DNA from: Isoetes taiwanensis
Lineage: Eukaryota > Streptophyta > Lycopodiopsida > Isoetales > Isoetaceae
NCBI GenBank assembly: GCA_021234155.1
Contig: JAJEKV010000017.1
Location: forward strand, 18,920,372 to 18,984,371
DNA: 64,000 nt
Direction of reading: 5' to 3'
This document shows, piece after piece, positions 22,789-36,700 of the stretch. The notes below the pieces were generated by a model. The model searched no databases. It had not been told where the DNA came from and saw nothing but the letters and a program-made list of their open reading frames with translations. Made by a program: the position numbers and the translations under genes. Numbering within the stretch: the first letter of the stretch is position 1; each line of letters begins with the position of its first letter.

Positions 22789-23720
22789 TAGTGATCCCCG
22801 TCTTCGGGATCCCGATTAATGGCACGGTTGTGATCCCCTCCTCTAGGATCCCATTCCTGACGACTCTGTTATCCGCCACCATGATCCCCGTCTTCAAGAT
22901 CCTCGTCAACATGATCGCGTTATCCCATCTTCTGGGATCCCGCCCTCCGAATTTGCGCATCCGTAGCTGATCTGGACGACATGCCACGCATCGGCCACGG
23001 TGTTCCTGCGTGATCCAGCCCTCCGGGATCCTGCGTTCGTAGCCAACCTGGACGACATGCCACGCCATCGGCCACAATGTTCCTGCGTGATCCTGACCTC
23101 CAGGATCCCTTGTCTAATTTTTTAAACAAGGCATATTCCCAGGGCATCCCAAGGCAGGATCACACAACATCCCTGGGAATATGCCTTGTTTAAAAAGGTA
23201 GGCATGGGATCTCGGAGGTCGGGATCACACAGGAACACCGTGGCTGATGGCATGGCGTGTTGTCCAGGTCAGCTACGGACGCAGGATCCCGGAGGGCGGG
23301 ATCACGCAGGAACACCGTGGCTGATGGCATGGCATGTCGGCCAGGTAGCTACATAGGAGAGATCCCAGAGGGCGGGTTCACGCAGGAACACAATGGCTGA
23401 TGGTGTGGCATATTGGCCAAGTCATCACAAATGCGGGATCCCGGAGGATGGGATCATGCGATCTCGCTGATGGGGATCCGGAGATGAAGATAACGGTGGC
23501 GGATAACGGAGTCGTCGAGGGTGGGATTCCGGAGGGGGATCACAACCGTGTCGTTGACCGGGATCCCAGAGACGGGGATCACCAGCCTCGATGGTAGATA
23601 ATGGGGTCGTCGTGGGGCAGGATCCCGGAGGCGGGGATCACAACCGTGCCGTGGACGTGATCCCGGAGGTGGGAATCACTAGGGTCGATATCGGGAGAGG
23701 ATAACAGCCAGGCCCTAGGG
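22789..23720. mobile_element. GC-rich foldback with GGATCC-containing subrepeats
   Basis: A left arm (about 22791-23118) and a longer right arm (about 23197-23587) are inverted copies of each other around the hairpin core at 23119-23196. Both arms are built of roughly 100-bp subrepeats containing GGATCC/GATCCCGGAGG, GATCACGCAGGAACACCGTG and GGCATGTCG. The right arm has an extra unit, and further tandem units run outward to about 23720. The region is much more GC-rich than its surroundings. Open frames here are read-through of the repeats. The structure resembles FB-type foldback elements, but no transposase and no target duplication were found. Confidence 0.75.
23119..23196. repeat. Central hairpin of the GC-rich foldback
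   Basis: TTTTTAAACAAGGCATATTC plus CCAGGG at 23119-23144 is the inverse of 23171-23196, with a 26-nt loop. Confidence 0.85.
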
Positions 23721-24549
23721 ATCCCGGAGGAGGGGATAACCAACCATGATCTTGGAGGACGGGATCTCCCGTAGACGGCTGAGATTTCACGGGGGGTTGG
23801 ACGGCCAAGATCAGCTTGATGGTACCTACCTGGTGTCAGTATCCGAACTGGGGGTTCGCGAACAGATCCTGTCGAGAATGGCTCGAGATTATGGGATTTC
23901 CAGCTCCGGGATCCCCTCTTCACCCCTCTAATAATACCTTTTACACAAAAGACATCTCCTATGTCCATAATCTTTACAATATCCTAGGCTTGCTCGCAGT
24001 CACAACATACATACACTCAAGTCTTCCTCCGGTCTATAAACATGCTTATGCTTTAAAGGCTTATTAAAGTGACATACTTTGGAGGCAACTTCTATACAAA
24101 ATTTAAATGTTGGTGCATTGGACTAAAATTGTTTTACAATTTTAATGCATTTATGGTACTGCTTAGTAGCCAAGAAGTTCAAACTCATGTAGGGCCAAAT
24201 GTTAAATGAATTACTTTTTCCCTCTATTCATACCTTTTCCCTCTATTCGTAGTTGAGCGTCCATTCACTTTGTTTATAGTTGGGCATTCAAATGTGACTA
24301 TTACTTTGGATGTTAGCGATGGGAAATGCTCAGCATGTGTCGGTTGGTCAAAAACTATCAATATCATCACGGTGCATTTATTGGCTCCCCATTTGGACTT
24401 GGATTCCAGGGGGGTATTTGACTCGTGGAATAGGGGGTATTAGACTCGTGGTTTCGGCATGCACACTTATTCTACAAGTCGAATACCCCCAAAGTTAAAA
24501 CTTTATTCCACAAGTCGAATACCCCCAAAGCTAAAAAAAATGTTAAAAG
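23721..24549. other. Non-coding, small inverted phrases
   Basis: The GC-rich character fades by about 23920. Near 24410-24530, GGGGGTATTTGACTCGTGGAAT and its inverse GTCGAATACCCCC each occur twice, forming short hairpins. No supported gene. Confidence 0.45.
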
Positions 24550-24620
24550 ATGGGCTCGAACTCACACAAGAAAATTAAAAACCAAATAAACTAACCATTT
24601 GCGCCACGCAGCATTATTGT
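24550..24620 (-). repeat. tRNA-like promoter boxes, possible SINE head
   Basis: On the minus strand TGGCGCAAATGG fits a pol III A box, and GAGTTCGAGCCC about 50 nt on fits a B box. The sequence between them is too AT-rich to fold as a tRNA, so a decayed tRNA-derived SINE or tRNA pseudogene is more likely than a gene. Confidence 0.35.
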
Positions 24621-24898
24621 AAAAATGTTGATTCTCATGTTATAATAAACTTAATAATTATGCACAGCGTATTCAGCTCACCATTTTTTGGAATCCAACC
24701 CCCTTTCAGCAGCCAATATTTCTCTCGATTGAGTTTGGAGTTCTTATAAATTGGTGCTGAAATGAATAAACCTTATGGCCTTTGAAACAAAAAGGGAGCT
24801 GCAAATTTAAGATTCAGATTCATTTGAGGCACTTGAGTGGATATCTACAAAAATTGATACTATAATTACATAATTCTATTACAAGAATGGGGTACATG

Positions 24899-27792
24899 TT
24901 ACTTTTCCGATAGCTCTCTATATCCTTTCCAGTTCATGGGGATCATGTTTTTATGAGAGTTCAAATACTCTAACAACTTCTTTGCTGGCATATCAGAAGG
25001 CCATACTTGAAGACAATCATGTAGCTTCTCTGAGGCTAAGTGCCAATTTCCAGCAATATAGCTCTCTACTCCAGCTTCAAACATAGACTTATAGTCTTGG
25101 GGAAGTATTCTTAAATCCGTTTGGAACATTGGCATATCATACGTGTAAAGAGTCAAAGGTTCTACACTTCCTTTTACAGTGACACGATCAATCTTTCGAC
25201 ATGAATCACGTAAGCTATTCTTTGTCAAACTGGCAACCACAGTCTCAGATATTAGAATCATGACACCATATTGTTTTGTTGCTGCCTCGAGTCTTGAAGC
25301 CATATTGACATGAGGAGATAAATATGAAGTATCAACCTTATGTAAAGAGCCTATAGCACCTTCTATTGCCCATCCAACATGAAGTCCAAATCCCATATGT
25401 ATCCTATACCCTGCAAAAATTTAAAAGTACAGTCTAATAACAAAGTCCTTAGCAAAGCAAAATAGACTTTCACAGAATCGTACCTAGTAAGTGAAATCTT
25501 AAATGGACCAGGAGGAAGGATATTCAATTTTAAACTTCAAAACAAGAACGATAATGTGTGCATATCAAGTTATTGCTCTACATCTGGACATAGCAACTAC
25601 ATTTGCATAGATTTCATTTGAAAGCGCAATTTCAAATCTAGAAAAAATGGGTTTGTTAACATATTTCAAAGGTTTGCAGCTGAAATCGTTGCCAGAAAGG
25701 GATCAAATAGGTTAAGGCTGAAAGGAACCATGGAGAAAATCGATGGATCATTAGAGGCAAATTCCTAAACCAATCTGCTCCAGATGGATGCTCCAAAGGA
25801 AACACTGCTCAAAGTCACAGCTCCAAAAGCATTGCTGCTCCAAAAGGCTACATCATTGCCCCTTGAGAAAAAAAATAGCAGTAGCCAACAAGATGCCATC
25901 AGAAGAACATTATCTAGTTGCATAAGGCTTTTGATGAAATATGTAAATCTAGAGGGCATTTGGTGATATTCTATTTCTACATGGGCTTATACGTTAAGCA
26001 AGGGCATACTATTCCATGAAATTAGTCAAAACATAAAGGTATTTTGTAGTTTTTCCCTTGTAACTAATGCGCATTCAATATGGGCAGGCGTGTAAAAGGC
26101 ACCAATTATCCTTACGAAGTTGAGATAATAGTTGATATTGAAGACCTACTCCCCTCTGCCAATTTTAATATATTCCCATAACCACCCAGGGCATTCAGAC
26201 GGCGTTGCATGCGGTTGGGGTGGGGTGTAAGCTAAAAGAACCACATTATCTGCATACAAGAATTGGAGAATTGGCTAATCCTTTGCTGGCCAGTCTTGTG
26301 GACTCATTAAGAGCCTTGCTCAATGTAGTGGAAGGGGGCAAGGGGATTTCAGCAAAGTTTAACTCGTGTACTCGTGTCTAAAACTAGATCATTCAAAATT
26401 TGTCGATTAGAGCCTGACTATTAAAGATTCCGACAAGTTGGGCCAATAATTACATGCCTGGCATACGTTGCTGAATCGCTGGGTGCATGGCAAACTCCTT
26501 CAACGTCTGGGAGGTTTCCAGAGCTTGAATAACATCAAGGAATGATCGTAGAGCACGATCTGCAAACGATGATCCCTTGGACTGAAAACAAATGGCAGCC
26601 AAAATCAGTTTCTATGACCTAAGGTCTCTGCTTTAAATGTAAATAATCATTGTTCAATATCCCCTGCCAATAAAGAATGCAACCTTGAAAGCCCCATCTG
26701 ATAATGTTTTCTTCCAAACGATAAGGAAAGCATCTCCAATGTTTTTGTTTGGAAACCCATTGTGGGCAGAAACTTTATTGTGTACAACATCAGCAATCTT
26801 GTTGACAAACATCATAACATCCTCTTGAAGACACTCGGTTGCATCGGTGAAGTTTCTAATATCACAAAATCCAAAGCAAGCTCTAACTTTTTTTCCTGGG
26901 ACCATTGCTGCAGAAATCATAATAATAAGGGAATTTTATAAAACTCAACATTTATATAGATAGAAAACTTAATATAATCCCATCTATTGTGGAGTTTGTG
27001 TTATATGCTGCAATAACAAATTTTTATAGTAGAAGAACTGGGCTGAATTGACAACGTTTCACCCTAAAGAATCGTAACAGTACAAACAGCATATAGAATG
27101 TGAACTTGCCATACTTACTTAGTGCAGTTGGGAAGTGAGTATCAGCAATTATGCAGCAATTATGCAGATTCCCTCCATATTGAAGTCGAGATATATAAAA
27201 TAAAAAATAAAAATAAACAATCCTATGCAGAAGAGAAGCGCCAGTAGCTCAGTGGTAAAAGTTCGGTTGCAATCAGTTTCTAACAACCAGCTGCAGGTCA
27301 CAGGGTCTGTGCTGCAACAGTGTGTTGAATAAAATGGTTTAATGTCTTAGTCACAAAATCCGGTAAATTAACACCTGCACAATTCAAAAACTTGCGCTTT
27401 GTACTAACTCCCACGGTCCACAATCAGGTGTTTGAAAAAAGGTGTTTATTTAAAATGGCATTAGTTCATTTTCCAAGGATTACAGAATGCTCACGGTTAA
27501 ATTCAGCTCCCTTGAGATTTACGGAGATAATGTCCATGCCTGCATCTCCTAGTGCTACTTTACTCAAGCTAGCAATTTTTACAAGTGCACCTTCTAGCAT
27601 CCTCGTCTCCATCACCTGCATGGAAAGATGTAGCTATATCCACATGATGAAATAAGAAGTCAAAGGAGGCATTTGACTGGCAGATACCTGCCCTGAGCGC
27701 AAAGAGCTTGTTTGTTGGGGATTAAACTTTCCAGCAAATGAACCAGGGTTGTCAGCGAGCTCCTTGATGAAATATACCATTCTCTCAATGGG
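24899..27792 (-). CDS. CAPE: CAPE cyclase module (exons 15-19)
   Basis: Begins with [16 protein letters not shown], the membrane-proximal linker typical of algal, oomycete and ciliate cyclases, then [10 protein letters not shown]. The catalytic core has both metal aspartates ([11 protein letters not shown]1086; NKNIGDAF, D1129), an adenine-type Lys (K1125), a Ser at the second purine-specifying position (S1215) as in many non-mammalian adenylyl cyclases, and the transition-state Asn/Arg (VNMASR, N1222 and R1226). [13 protein letters not shown] is family-typical. On these residues it should be active. Catalysis needs a homodimer, which is family knowledge. The join between exons 18 and 19 restores PGYR only with a GC-AG intron. 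Confidence 0.9.
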
Positions 27793-30700
27793 CTGAAAGA
27801 GGCATCAAAACATCAAAAGAATTTCACCAGAAACATGGATTGGAATTAAAATCGGCCACGACCTCTGTATTCTACATCCAACAAGGAAACTTCACACTTC
27901 GTTATCAACGTTTAGAAAAAATCTCATCAACTAGCTTCATGTTTAATTGACAGTTTAGGATTATGTCCAAATTCATGAATTTCTGTCACGTTAGCAACAT
28001 TGAAATAATGAACAGGTTTTGTAATGCCATTTCTTACCTCTATCAACAACTTATTGGAATCCCAGCTGAGGAAAAATGATAAAACTGCTATAAGAGATAA
28101 TGTGAGCATCGTTAGCCCTAGCTGCAAAATCAAGCACATTACATACTCTATACAGATATGTTTAGAAAATTTTGATCAAACTAAAGAGCCACTTGATTAT
28201 GTATGGAAAGCATATTACTTGCTATTACATGACTTTACAAAAGCCTTTGGGCCAGTTATCAATGGAAGTTTAAAAAGTTCTTCGAACCGACACACACACA
28301 TAATCACTTAAAGATTGGAACTCTGGATATAGTGCCTGTCTTGGACCTAGCGATTGAATCTAGACTGCATTCTCCCACAACAAATACTCGCCGATAAAAT
28401 CATACATGCAGTCCCTAGTAAAAGAATAATCCACAATACCCATCGCAGGAGCCACTATACAATGAAATAATTGAGCAAGGCCCAAGCTTCAATCAGAGAA
28501 ACAGAACCCCTTTAATGACATTCAAAATCTACTTACATCAAGAAGAAAAGGATCTGAACAGGGGAAATCAGTTTCAGCAGTAAATTCTAGAAACTTGGAA
28601 GTTCAGGAGATCCAAAGATCCAAATAAAGAAAGGAGAAGAGAGAACAAAAGATTGTATTATTAATGTCTGCGAGAAACCGCTTGGGTTTATGACAATTAT
28701 AACATCAGATCATATACAACTAGGGGCGCATTGTAGCCTACTTAATACGTGCATTAAAGGAAAAAACAAAACTGAAACATTGAAAATTAAGAACTTTTGT
28801 CTTTTTCCTGATTCAAAGTGAGTGAGCTGATGTCGGCCTTGTTTCTCTTTCCAATAACTGTATATGTCGTTTCCGTAATGGCCGCTTTATTTTTCTCAAA
28901 ACCTTCATGGATTCCCTTTTGAGATAGATAGAGGACATGACATCTGCTTGCTGCAGTTATTGCTTCTATCAAGAAAAGGAGTAATCTGCCTTTGTGTAAG
29001 GTCATTTCTCTATCCAGTTCTCTCCTCATCATGTTCCTTCAACATATTTCTTCCATCATTAGTAATTTTATGAAGGAATAGAGCTATACAACACAAAATA
29101 AAGGACAAAATTCCATATCAAATACTGGTGGAACAGTAGAAAGGGGAATTATCCTTCACGTGGATCCCGAGCAACCTAAGACAGAAGGTACATTAACTGT
29201 GAAATAGCTGATTCTTACAAGAAATTCTGACAACACATACAGGTTACAGGGCTACTAATAGCGGAGACCTCTGAAGTGCTTCTGCTGAGGTCTTTGATGA
29301 TGAGCCCTTGTCTCAGGGACGTAAATAATGTCTTTTGGATTCGGGAATTCTTAGTGGCGTTGCTGGGTTCACATCGCAAATCGTCCTTGAATGTCATTCC
29401 CATATGACAAAAGAAACAAGAAAATAGAAAGGTAAAGAACTACACTTGTAACCAGAAAAATGGAGGTTTCTGTCTATGGCTGTCTATATTCGTAATATCA
29501 TAAACAGAGAACACAGTCTCCCACCCTTTCTTATGCCAGGTTAAAACTGTTAATTTTTGACATCGCAGAGACAACCAGCCCTTTTATTAACGTCCTTGTA
29601 CGATTATCAATCTTCAGAGGTTCTCCCCTATACCTTCCCTCAGCTTATGAAGATCTGGAGTACTTACATTAAGAATGTGATCCTTTTGATTGTACCCCCT
29701 TTTAGAATATATTCCCTCGCTTCTCTGGCTCTCGCTAATTACAATAGACACCTCCTCGTCTCGATACTCCTTTACAACCTTTGTTCTTGCATTAGGCTGT
29801 ATGTCCGGTGAAGGAATAACCTGTAAGTATGGATCTGCTTGGTTAAATCCTGTACAACTCCCGTTCCAATTAGGATTCACTTTGCAGCCCATCTTAACAC
29901 CAAGATAGACTAATCTGTAGCCGAATGCATCATTGAAGCTTTCTATCTTCTCTATGCTTGAGTTGAATCTTACTGAATAGAACGGGCTGTAATCAATTTG
30001 ACCCAGCACAAGAAGAGGAGCAAGATCCTTTGGATGCTTATAAAAGTATGGCAATGCAATAGTCAAACTAAGCACTGCAAGCACAAGCTTTTGAGAGGTA
30101 AGTTCTGAGAGTCTAAGCCATATATGGCTTGGTTTAGAATGCAAAAACTCCTGCCAGGGTTTCCGCGGCTTCCAAGCAGCACCGCTGTGTTGCATAAGCT
30201 GTAAAACGAAATGGAGCCATCTCAAAATCTTTTAAGAGAATTATTTAGAATAGATCTTCATTATATGGATAACTTTTCCACTTTAGTTAATACATTCCAC
30301 TTTTGATTTACCTTAACAAAGTGCGCACAGACTATGGAAGTTTGACAAAAGATCCCCAAAGCAATGATAAATGTTCCCAACATTTGATATAATAAAACAC
30401 AAATGCACAATATCGCAAATGCAAGACGTCAAAAGACTATTTAACTTTCTTTTCTCCAGATAGTCCTTCCCACTAGTGAGCACATCACTATACATACTAA
30501 CACCATTCCCACTACTGAGCACATCACTATAATTTCCAACATCATGAATAAAATAATGGCTATGCTTAGCCAAATAGCTATTTTGTAGCATTTAATAGCT
30601 ACTTTGTAGCATTTTTACCAAGAAAATTGGCTAAAGTAAATACTCGATTAGCTAAATCTGAGAAGGGATGGACTTGAAAAAATAGATGGATTAGTCTAGG

Positions 30701-33700
30701 AGCTGACACTAAACACTAAGATCTGTACGGACTCGCAAAAATCGCCCAGTAAAACACAATACTGTCCGACTGGGATGTGCACTCAAATTTAACGCTTGAA
30801 CTCCACCTTACTTCTTATTAAGTTATAACAATGACTATAATTGTATCATGTATGCTACATTATGTTAATTGCCATTTACTTTATCTATGTTGATAATTCA
30901 ATTTCCTTCCAAAGGTTTAATTTTTCTAAAATTAGCATAGTATTTTGCATCTCCATTTTGTGAAAGTTTAACCAGACAATAGGAAGTTTTGGAGGCAAAT
31001 AACATAATGTTTGGCCAAAGACAAGAAACCATGATTGATAAGAATCGTCTTGTTTAACCAAGCGTCAAAAACTTCTAGCTCCAGTTTGTAAGTAATTTAG
31101 CCAAAGAATATGGGAGTAGTAATTTATTCCATGTCTAACACTGCCACTACACCTAAGCCCTTCTCATCCTCATCTCCTTCAGTGTCTTTGCACCATCCAC
31201 TGAAACATCTTGAGTGCTTTCATGGCGGTTCTACTACTATTCTGCAGCCACCTTGCCATCAAATTGGCAGGTCATATATAGCTTCTCCTTCCAAGACACC
31301 CTAATTGCGATAAAAGAGACATATCTATAATAAGCTGAGGGAGGTCTATCAATCAACTCAAGAAGCAAAGGAGCAGCTAAAGAACGTGAAGTAACTGCAT
31401 GTTTCATAAAAAATGCCACATTGGCACTTTTGTCCATGTGATCAGCACAGGCAGCATATATATAAGTATACTCTTTTGTACATGTTGTATAAAAGTGTCA
31501 TATAGAATAGGTCCTTATTTTGAGCTTACTTGGATACATTTTTACCTTCAGAAGACGGCCAGCTTGGAAAATGTTATAAAACTTTGCTTTTTCTAGCTTT
31601 TTGGTTGCTCGACACAGATATTCTGCTATTTTCCAAACTCGTGCAACAATGAAATTCCGGCGAAATGCATGCAATACAAAGGGTATCAAAGATAAAGTTC
31701 CTACAAAATCCAACCTGAAAACAAAATGGTCTAATTATAGCTGCTCTTGCAACTTTACGTTGTTGTCAGACAGTTAAGCATGTATTAGTTACAATTCATA
31801 TAAGAAATCAGTAAAGAAAAGATAATTGGATGTGTACCAGAAGCAAAGGCTGAAAAGATAAGTTTCATCAAGAATCGACAGGGTGACCAAATCAAGTGCA
31901 AAGAGAACTATGCAGATAATGTATATTATCCTTGTTGGGAGATCAAATTCCTTTGGAAGAAAAGCTTTCACAAAATCGTCTGCAAACATTGCAATCAACA
32001 TTGCTGGGATCATAATCCAACATGTCCAGATCCTGCTATTAAAGGCTTCATTTAGCCGAAGCGCTGATCCAGCAACCTTGAACTTAGCCCAAAACCCTTC
32101 AATGTGCGCATTCATTGATGTGGTTCCTGATAAGCCTTCTTGTGATGAATCTGAGTCTTCTTCAGTCACACTTAGTAAGGAGGATCCCCTTTCTGGGTAT
32201 TGAATACGATCATGGGACTCTAACCAAGATAGCCGATCATGTTCTATGGGAGATGGCCTAACATTTACCTTAACTGATGAATGCCTAAGCGCTGCATTCC
32301 ATGGCGTTTCTAGTGTTGAGATTGCAGTGTTTGACTCAGCAGGGGCTCCAAATAGAAGACTAAGAGGTCTCTCTCTGGTCTTCTTTCCAGCTGACAGAGC
32401 ATGAGAATTCTTCATTTGCTGAAGCATGGTTGGACCTCTGCCTGGGAGCTCAGTTACTGAGTGTTCCATCACTTCGGGCAGATTAGATACCTTCCGTTGT
32501 CTTGCAGATGGGGGGAAAACTGGTCCAAGAATGTCTTCCATTTCCTGAAAATAAAATCATAATCAGTCTCAATTTAACATGTTAATAGGAAGCAAAGACA
32601 ACAGTCGTTTTTTCATTATTTTTCATATACCATTCTTTTTTGGAGTCAAGCCAGATGTTTAGCCTTGGCTCTCTTGCTTATGCATCATTGGCTACATCAA
32701 AGCTCAAAAAATTGGGCAAGTTCCATGGCAGGGTTGTCCAATGTGTCAACATTTGTTATTCAACGTAAATGCTGTGATCCTGTCTAAGATCCACCACTGT
32801 GGCCTTTCTTGAGGAGGATATGATTTCAAAGGCTTTCACAGGCTCTAACTCCTGAATGCCTTGACAATGACACAGATCACAAAGGATACCTGAGTACACC
32901 CTGGTCTTCCCAAAATTGACGTCGTATCTGGCACCAAAAAGGTCAACTAGAGTTGCAGCTCAGCAGTTCATGGACTATAAGTGCAATTATGCCCGGATGC
33001 TATGAATGATGAGCAACGTGCTGGAGAACTAAGAAACTTGAAATCTAGACCTGCAGATAAAAACATAATTGGGGCAGAATGGAAATTTTTGGCGGATGGT
33101 TCTATAGCTAAAATAAGGCATGCCAGGCTAATGCAAAATGGTGATTAGTGAACAAACCAATCAACCCAGACAAAATTTTAGCAAATTGAAACAAGATCTG
33201 AAGAAATTGGGACATGTACGACTCAACCAAATTCTCACACTAAAACTGGCATAACAGCAATGAATCAACTGAATCCATCAATGTTCAGGTAAGATTCCAA
33301 AATTTCGACATGAAATCGCTTGTAAACAACTAATCGTACACGAAATTGCAAGACATCACTATTTACCCTCTTAGGCCGAAACAACTTATCTCTCAAACAG
33401 CCATTTCAGGTCCGATACAGCGTGTAAATTCTGTGTAAATTCTAGACTTCAAATTCTCAAGCTTTGGAAAACTGTAACAAGGTGATTCCGGCTAACCTTT
33501 CCCTTCAATCCCGGCTCTGATACCACGAAGAACTAGATAGAAAAAAAATGCTACAAAAAGAGGCACCAGAAAGTCAGGCTCTAGAGTCAACGAGAACTAA
33601 ACTAAAAATAAGGCTTGACTCTGGTTTATATAGCCCGGTCAACAACATTGAATTGAATTGTATTGAATTTTAGCGTCAATAATGACCCGAGGTCCCGTGA

Positions 33701-36700
33701 CATTGAGTACAAGGTGTGAGCAGGGCTCCTAACACCCCACGTTGTATTTAGATATTTTAAAAGGGCGACTATTATAGTCACAAGGTCCGACAAAAGTGAT
33801 GATAAAAACCCAAATTTTTAACCTGGGAAAAGACCATTTCCCCTTTCCCTGTATACCCGCTTATGGAGTTGGTTCCAAACCCGCACCATCGGTGGTATTT
33901 TGTGACCTTTGGAGGATGTTGTATCTGCTCTCATGTTCTTCCACTATCTCTATCTGCTTCACTGCCTTTGTTGTATATCTTGCCGTGCATCCTGTTCCTT
34001 GTAGCCTTCCCCCGGGGGACTCCCAATTTACCTGATTCTATTTCTATACATGCACTTCATCTTCAACCTCCCCCAGATCACAAATGGTGTCACTATCATC
34101 ATGATCATAGGCGCTAGAAATAGAAGGCGCTATAGGGAGAAAATGTGCACTTTCAGGTAAGTATTGCTTGCCTTTTACTACCTTCTCGGTTCAACCCCTT
34201 CTATTATCCACTTCTTTCCATAGTTCCACTCCCATTTTTTTGGCCCCATCCTCTAGCTCTAATATTTAGGCCCTTTCCATGTTTCCTACCATTTTCTTTT
34301 ATGCTTCTATTTCCTGTTTTCGCCATATTTCTGTCCAAATAGCATTGCTGGTGTTACGGTCATTTTAAACATTTGTGTCTTTATTCCTCAGTCTGAAGTG
34401 ATGTATCCTATAAAATCCTATAGAACTTGGTTTCCCTTTATGGGTATAAGTGTGTTCAGAAACAAAATATGGTGGCAAAAGCACAGCAGTGGCTTGCTTT
34501 TTGCAAGATTCCCAATCACACAAGCTGCTTTGGCACCATGGGTTGCAAATAAGCTCCCAGATACTGGATACAGAACACTTAGGCTGATTGCTAATTCTGC
34601 GGATGTCAAACACAATAAGTATCCAGCAAAATTTGCTTCACTAGTTCGAGCTCTTCCTTGACAAAAGAGCACAAAATCCTCATAAGATGAGATTTACTTG
34701 GTCTATGAGACCAAATAAATATAGCAAGTCTTGAACAACTAGGAGCATTCCCCTAGTTGAAAGTGCTTTTTACATATAACAAAAAAAGAAGACTAAAACT
34801 TAACAATAAAGCTTATCAATGTATCTTAAGAGTCTTAATGCACCCACTTATAGGGCCTGAAAAAACCCTGTGATGCTTTATACATGGCCATTGTTCCTTT
34901 TCTTATTTCTGGGCTGTCCTTTCTTAACCTTTTAACTATTTTCTGATTCTGATTTCCCCCCACCAGAAGCGGACCCTGCTGACTTTCGTTTCCTACTACT
35001 GTCTAATGGTGCCGGATCAACTATGAAAAAGGAAATCAGCACTGCTTGCTTTAATTTTGGATCAGCTTCTTTTTGTTTGAGCACATTCTTCTGAGTTTCG
35101 TGAGTTCATGCATATATAAAGCAACGCATTTCTGGTCTGGAAAGTTCATGAGCTGCCTCAAAGTGGTTGGGTCCCTGAAAAGACAATGGTTACCTTCCTC
35201 TTATTCCATAGTATGCTGGGCACAGAAAGACAAAGCGTTGTTCTGATTCCACCACCTAAGTTGCAAGACAGATTCTTTGTTCATGTGCCCTGCTCTTAAC
35301 AAGGCCAGCTTCAATCTCTAACTGATGAGATGCGACACGGAATTGCCCAAATACATTCCTGAGTTTATATCACAAGTAGGTCTCTAAGTACCCAAAACGT
35401 CAAAGGGAACCATCTCTATATACATTCAAGAATCTGTTGCATAGATCTTTCAAAGAGGTCCACTTGCTGTAACATTCAAGCTAGCACCCAATGTTTGAAA
35501 TACAGGTTCATGCATCAGGCTACATGTTATAATTCATGTGATCCATTCAGTCTTTAAGCAGTTAGATCTTAAAAGCTAAGCCAGATTAGCAGATGGATAT
35601 GCTCATCTACTTCATCAGATGACTTGATTCAGCAATTGTTTGTAAGGAAATCATCCAGCATACACTTAAGATCGTTGTTTGCAAGAAGAAAGAAAACTTT
35701 ATTGCCTATTTGTTAAGCCTTACCACAAGCTCTATTAGCCCGGCAATAAAGTCAATGCCTTGTGAAAGCCTTTGTTTATCAATCGTGCATAAACAAGAAA
35801 CATGCAGACTCTTGTACTTACCTCTTCAAAAGGCTTGGAGAACATAAATCTTGTCCATTTTAAGCGGTTTTCAAACAAGTTGGGATAAATTTCATCATGT
35901 AACAAGGGAAGTAGCACAGACGTACGTTCATACATCCATTTTCCGATGTAGTCAATGCAACCAATACTCATCGATCTGTATGCAATGTACTGTGCGATGT
36001 TAAAACTTTTGATAGCATAATTAGAAACAGATGTAAGCGAAAACAAAAGTACCTAGGCTACTACTTCTAATCTTTAATACTCTGTTTATTACAATGATGA
36101 AGAGTGTCAGCTATTCGGAGATTTTAGCGCAGACCACCATCTAAAAGTAGGTTCATGGCTTCTTTTCTTCTCAGAATTACAAGACTATCTACAGAGGTTA
36201 AAAAGGAGCCTTCGCAGGGAAGACAGTCCATAAAATTTGCTAAAGTCAGTATATATCATAAGTCCCAGCCAAGCATACTCTCGCTCTTTTCTATTTGTCT
36301 TGTGATTCATTTACAAATGTCGTATATATAATAATATTTCAAAAAAGCTAATCACTGAACATCTTAAATGATTCCCCATACAAGAACATGATGATAACAA
36401 GATGGTGAAGGAAATGCGATTTAACATTACTGTGACAGTTTCTCGAACATTCAGACCTGGTGCTTGGCAGTGCGTTTTAATTGGCAACAAGGACGTAAAT
36501 AGTATGTAAGCAAGTTTGTGGTTCACAACAGATAGATGGGTTTGCAGCCCAGCATCCTGCTACTATATTGCAAATAGATGAAATAAACTATCACTTACAC
36601 TACTGCTCTCCAAATATCCAAGATCACCCTTCTTCAAAACTCTACGGCGATAACAGTACCTCCAAACTTGCTCATTTTCTAGACTCCAACGTTGAACATG

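Noticed and set aside
21330-23720. CRISPR array
   Set aside because: Repeats vary in length and sequence and there are no regular unique spacers; they are minisatellite and foldback repeats.
27241-27312. tRNA-like sequence (GTAGCTCAGTGGTAAAAG) in CAPE intron 16
   Set aside because: It has an A-box-like start but no proper B box (GGTTCGA) or cloverleaf, so not called as a tRNA gene.
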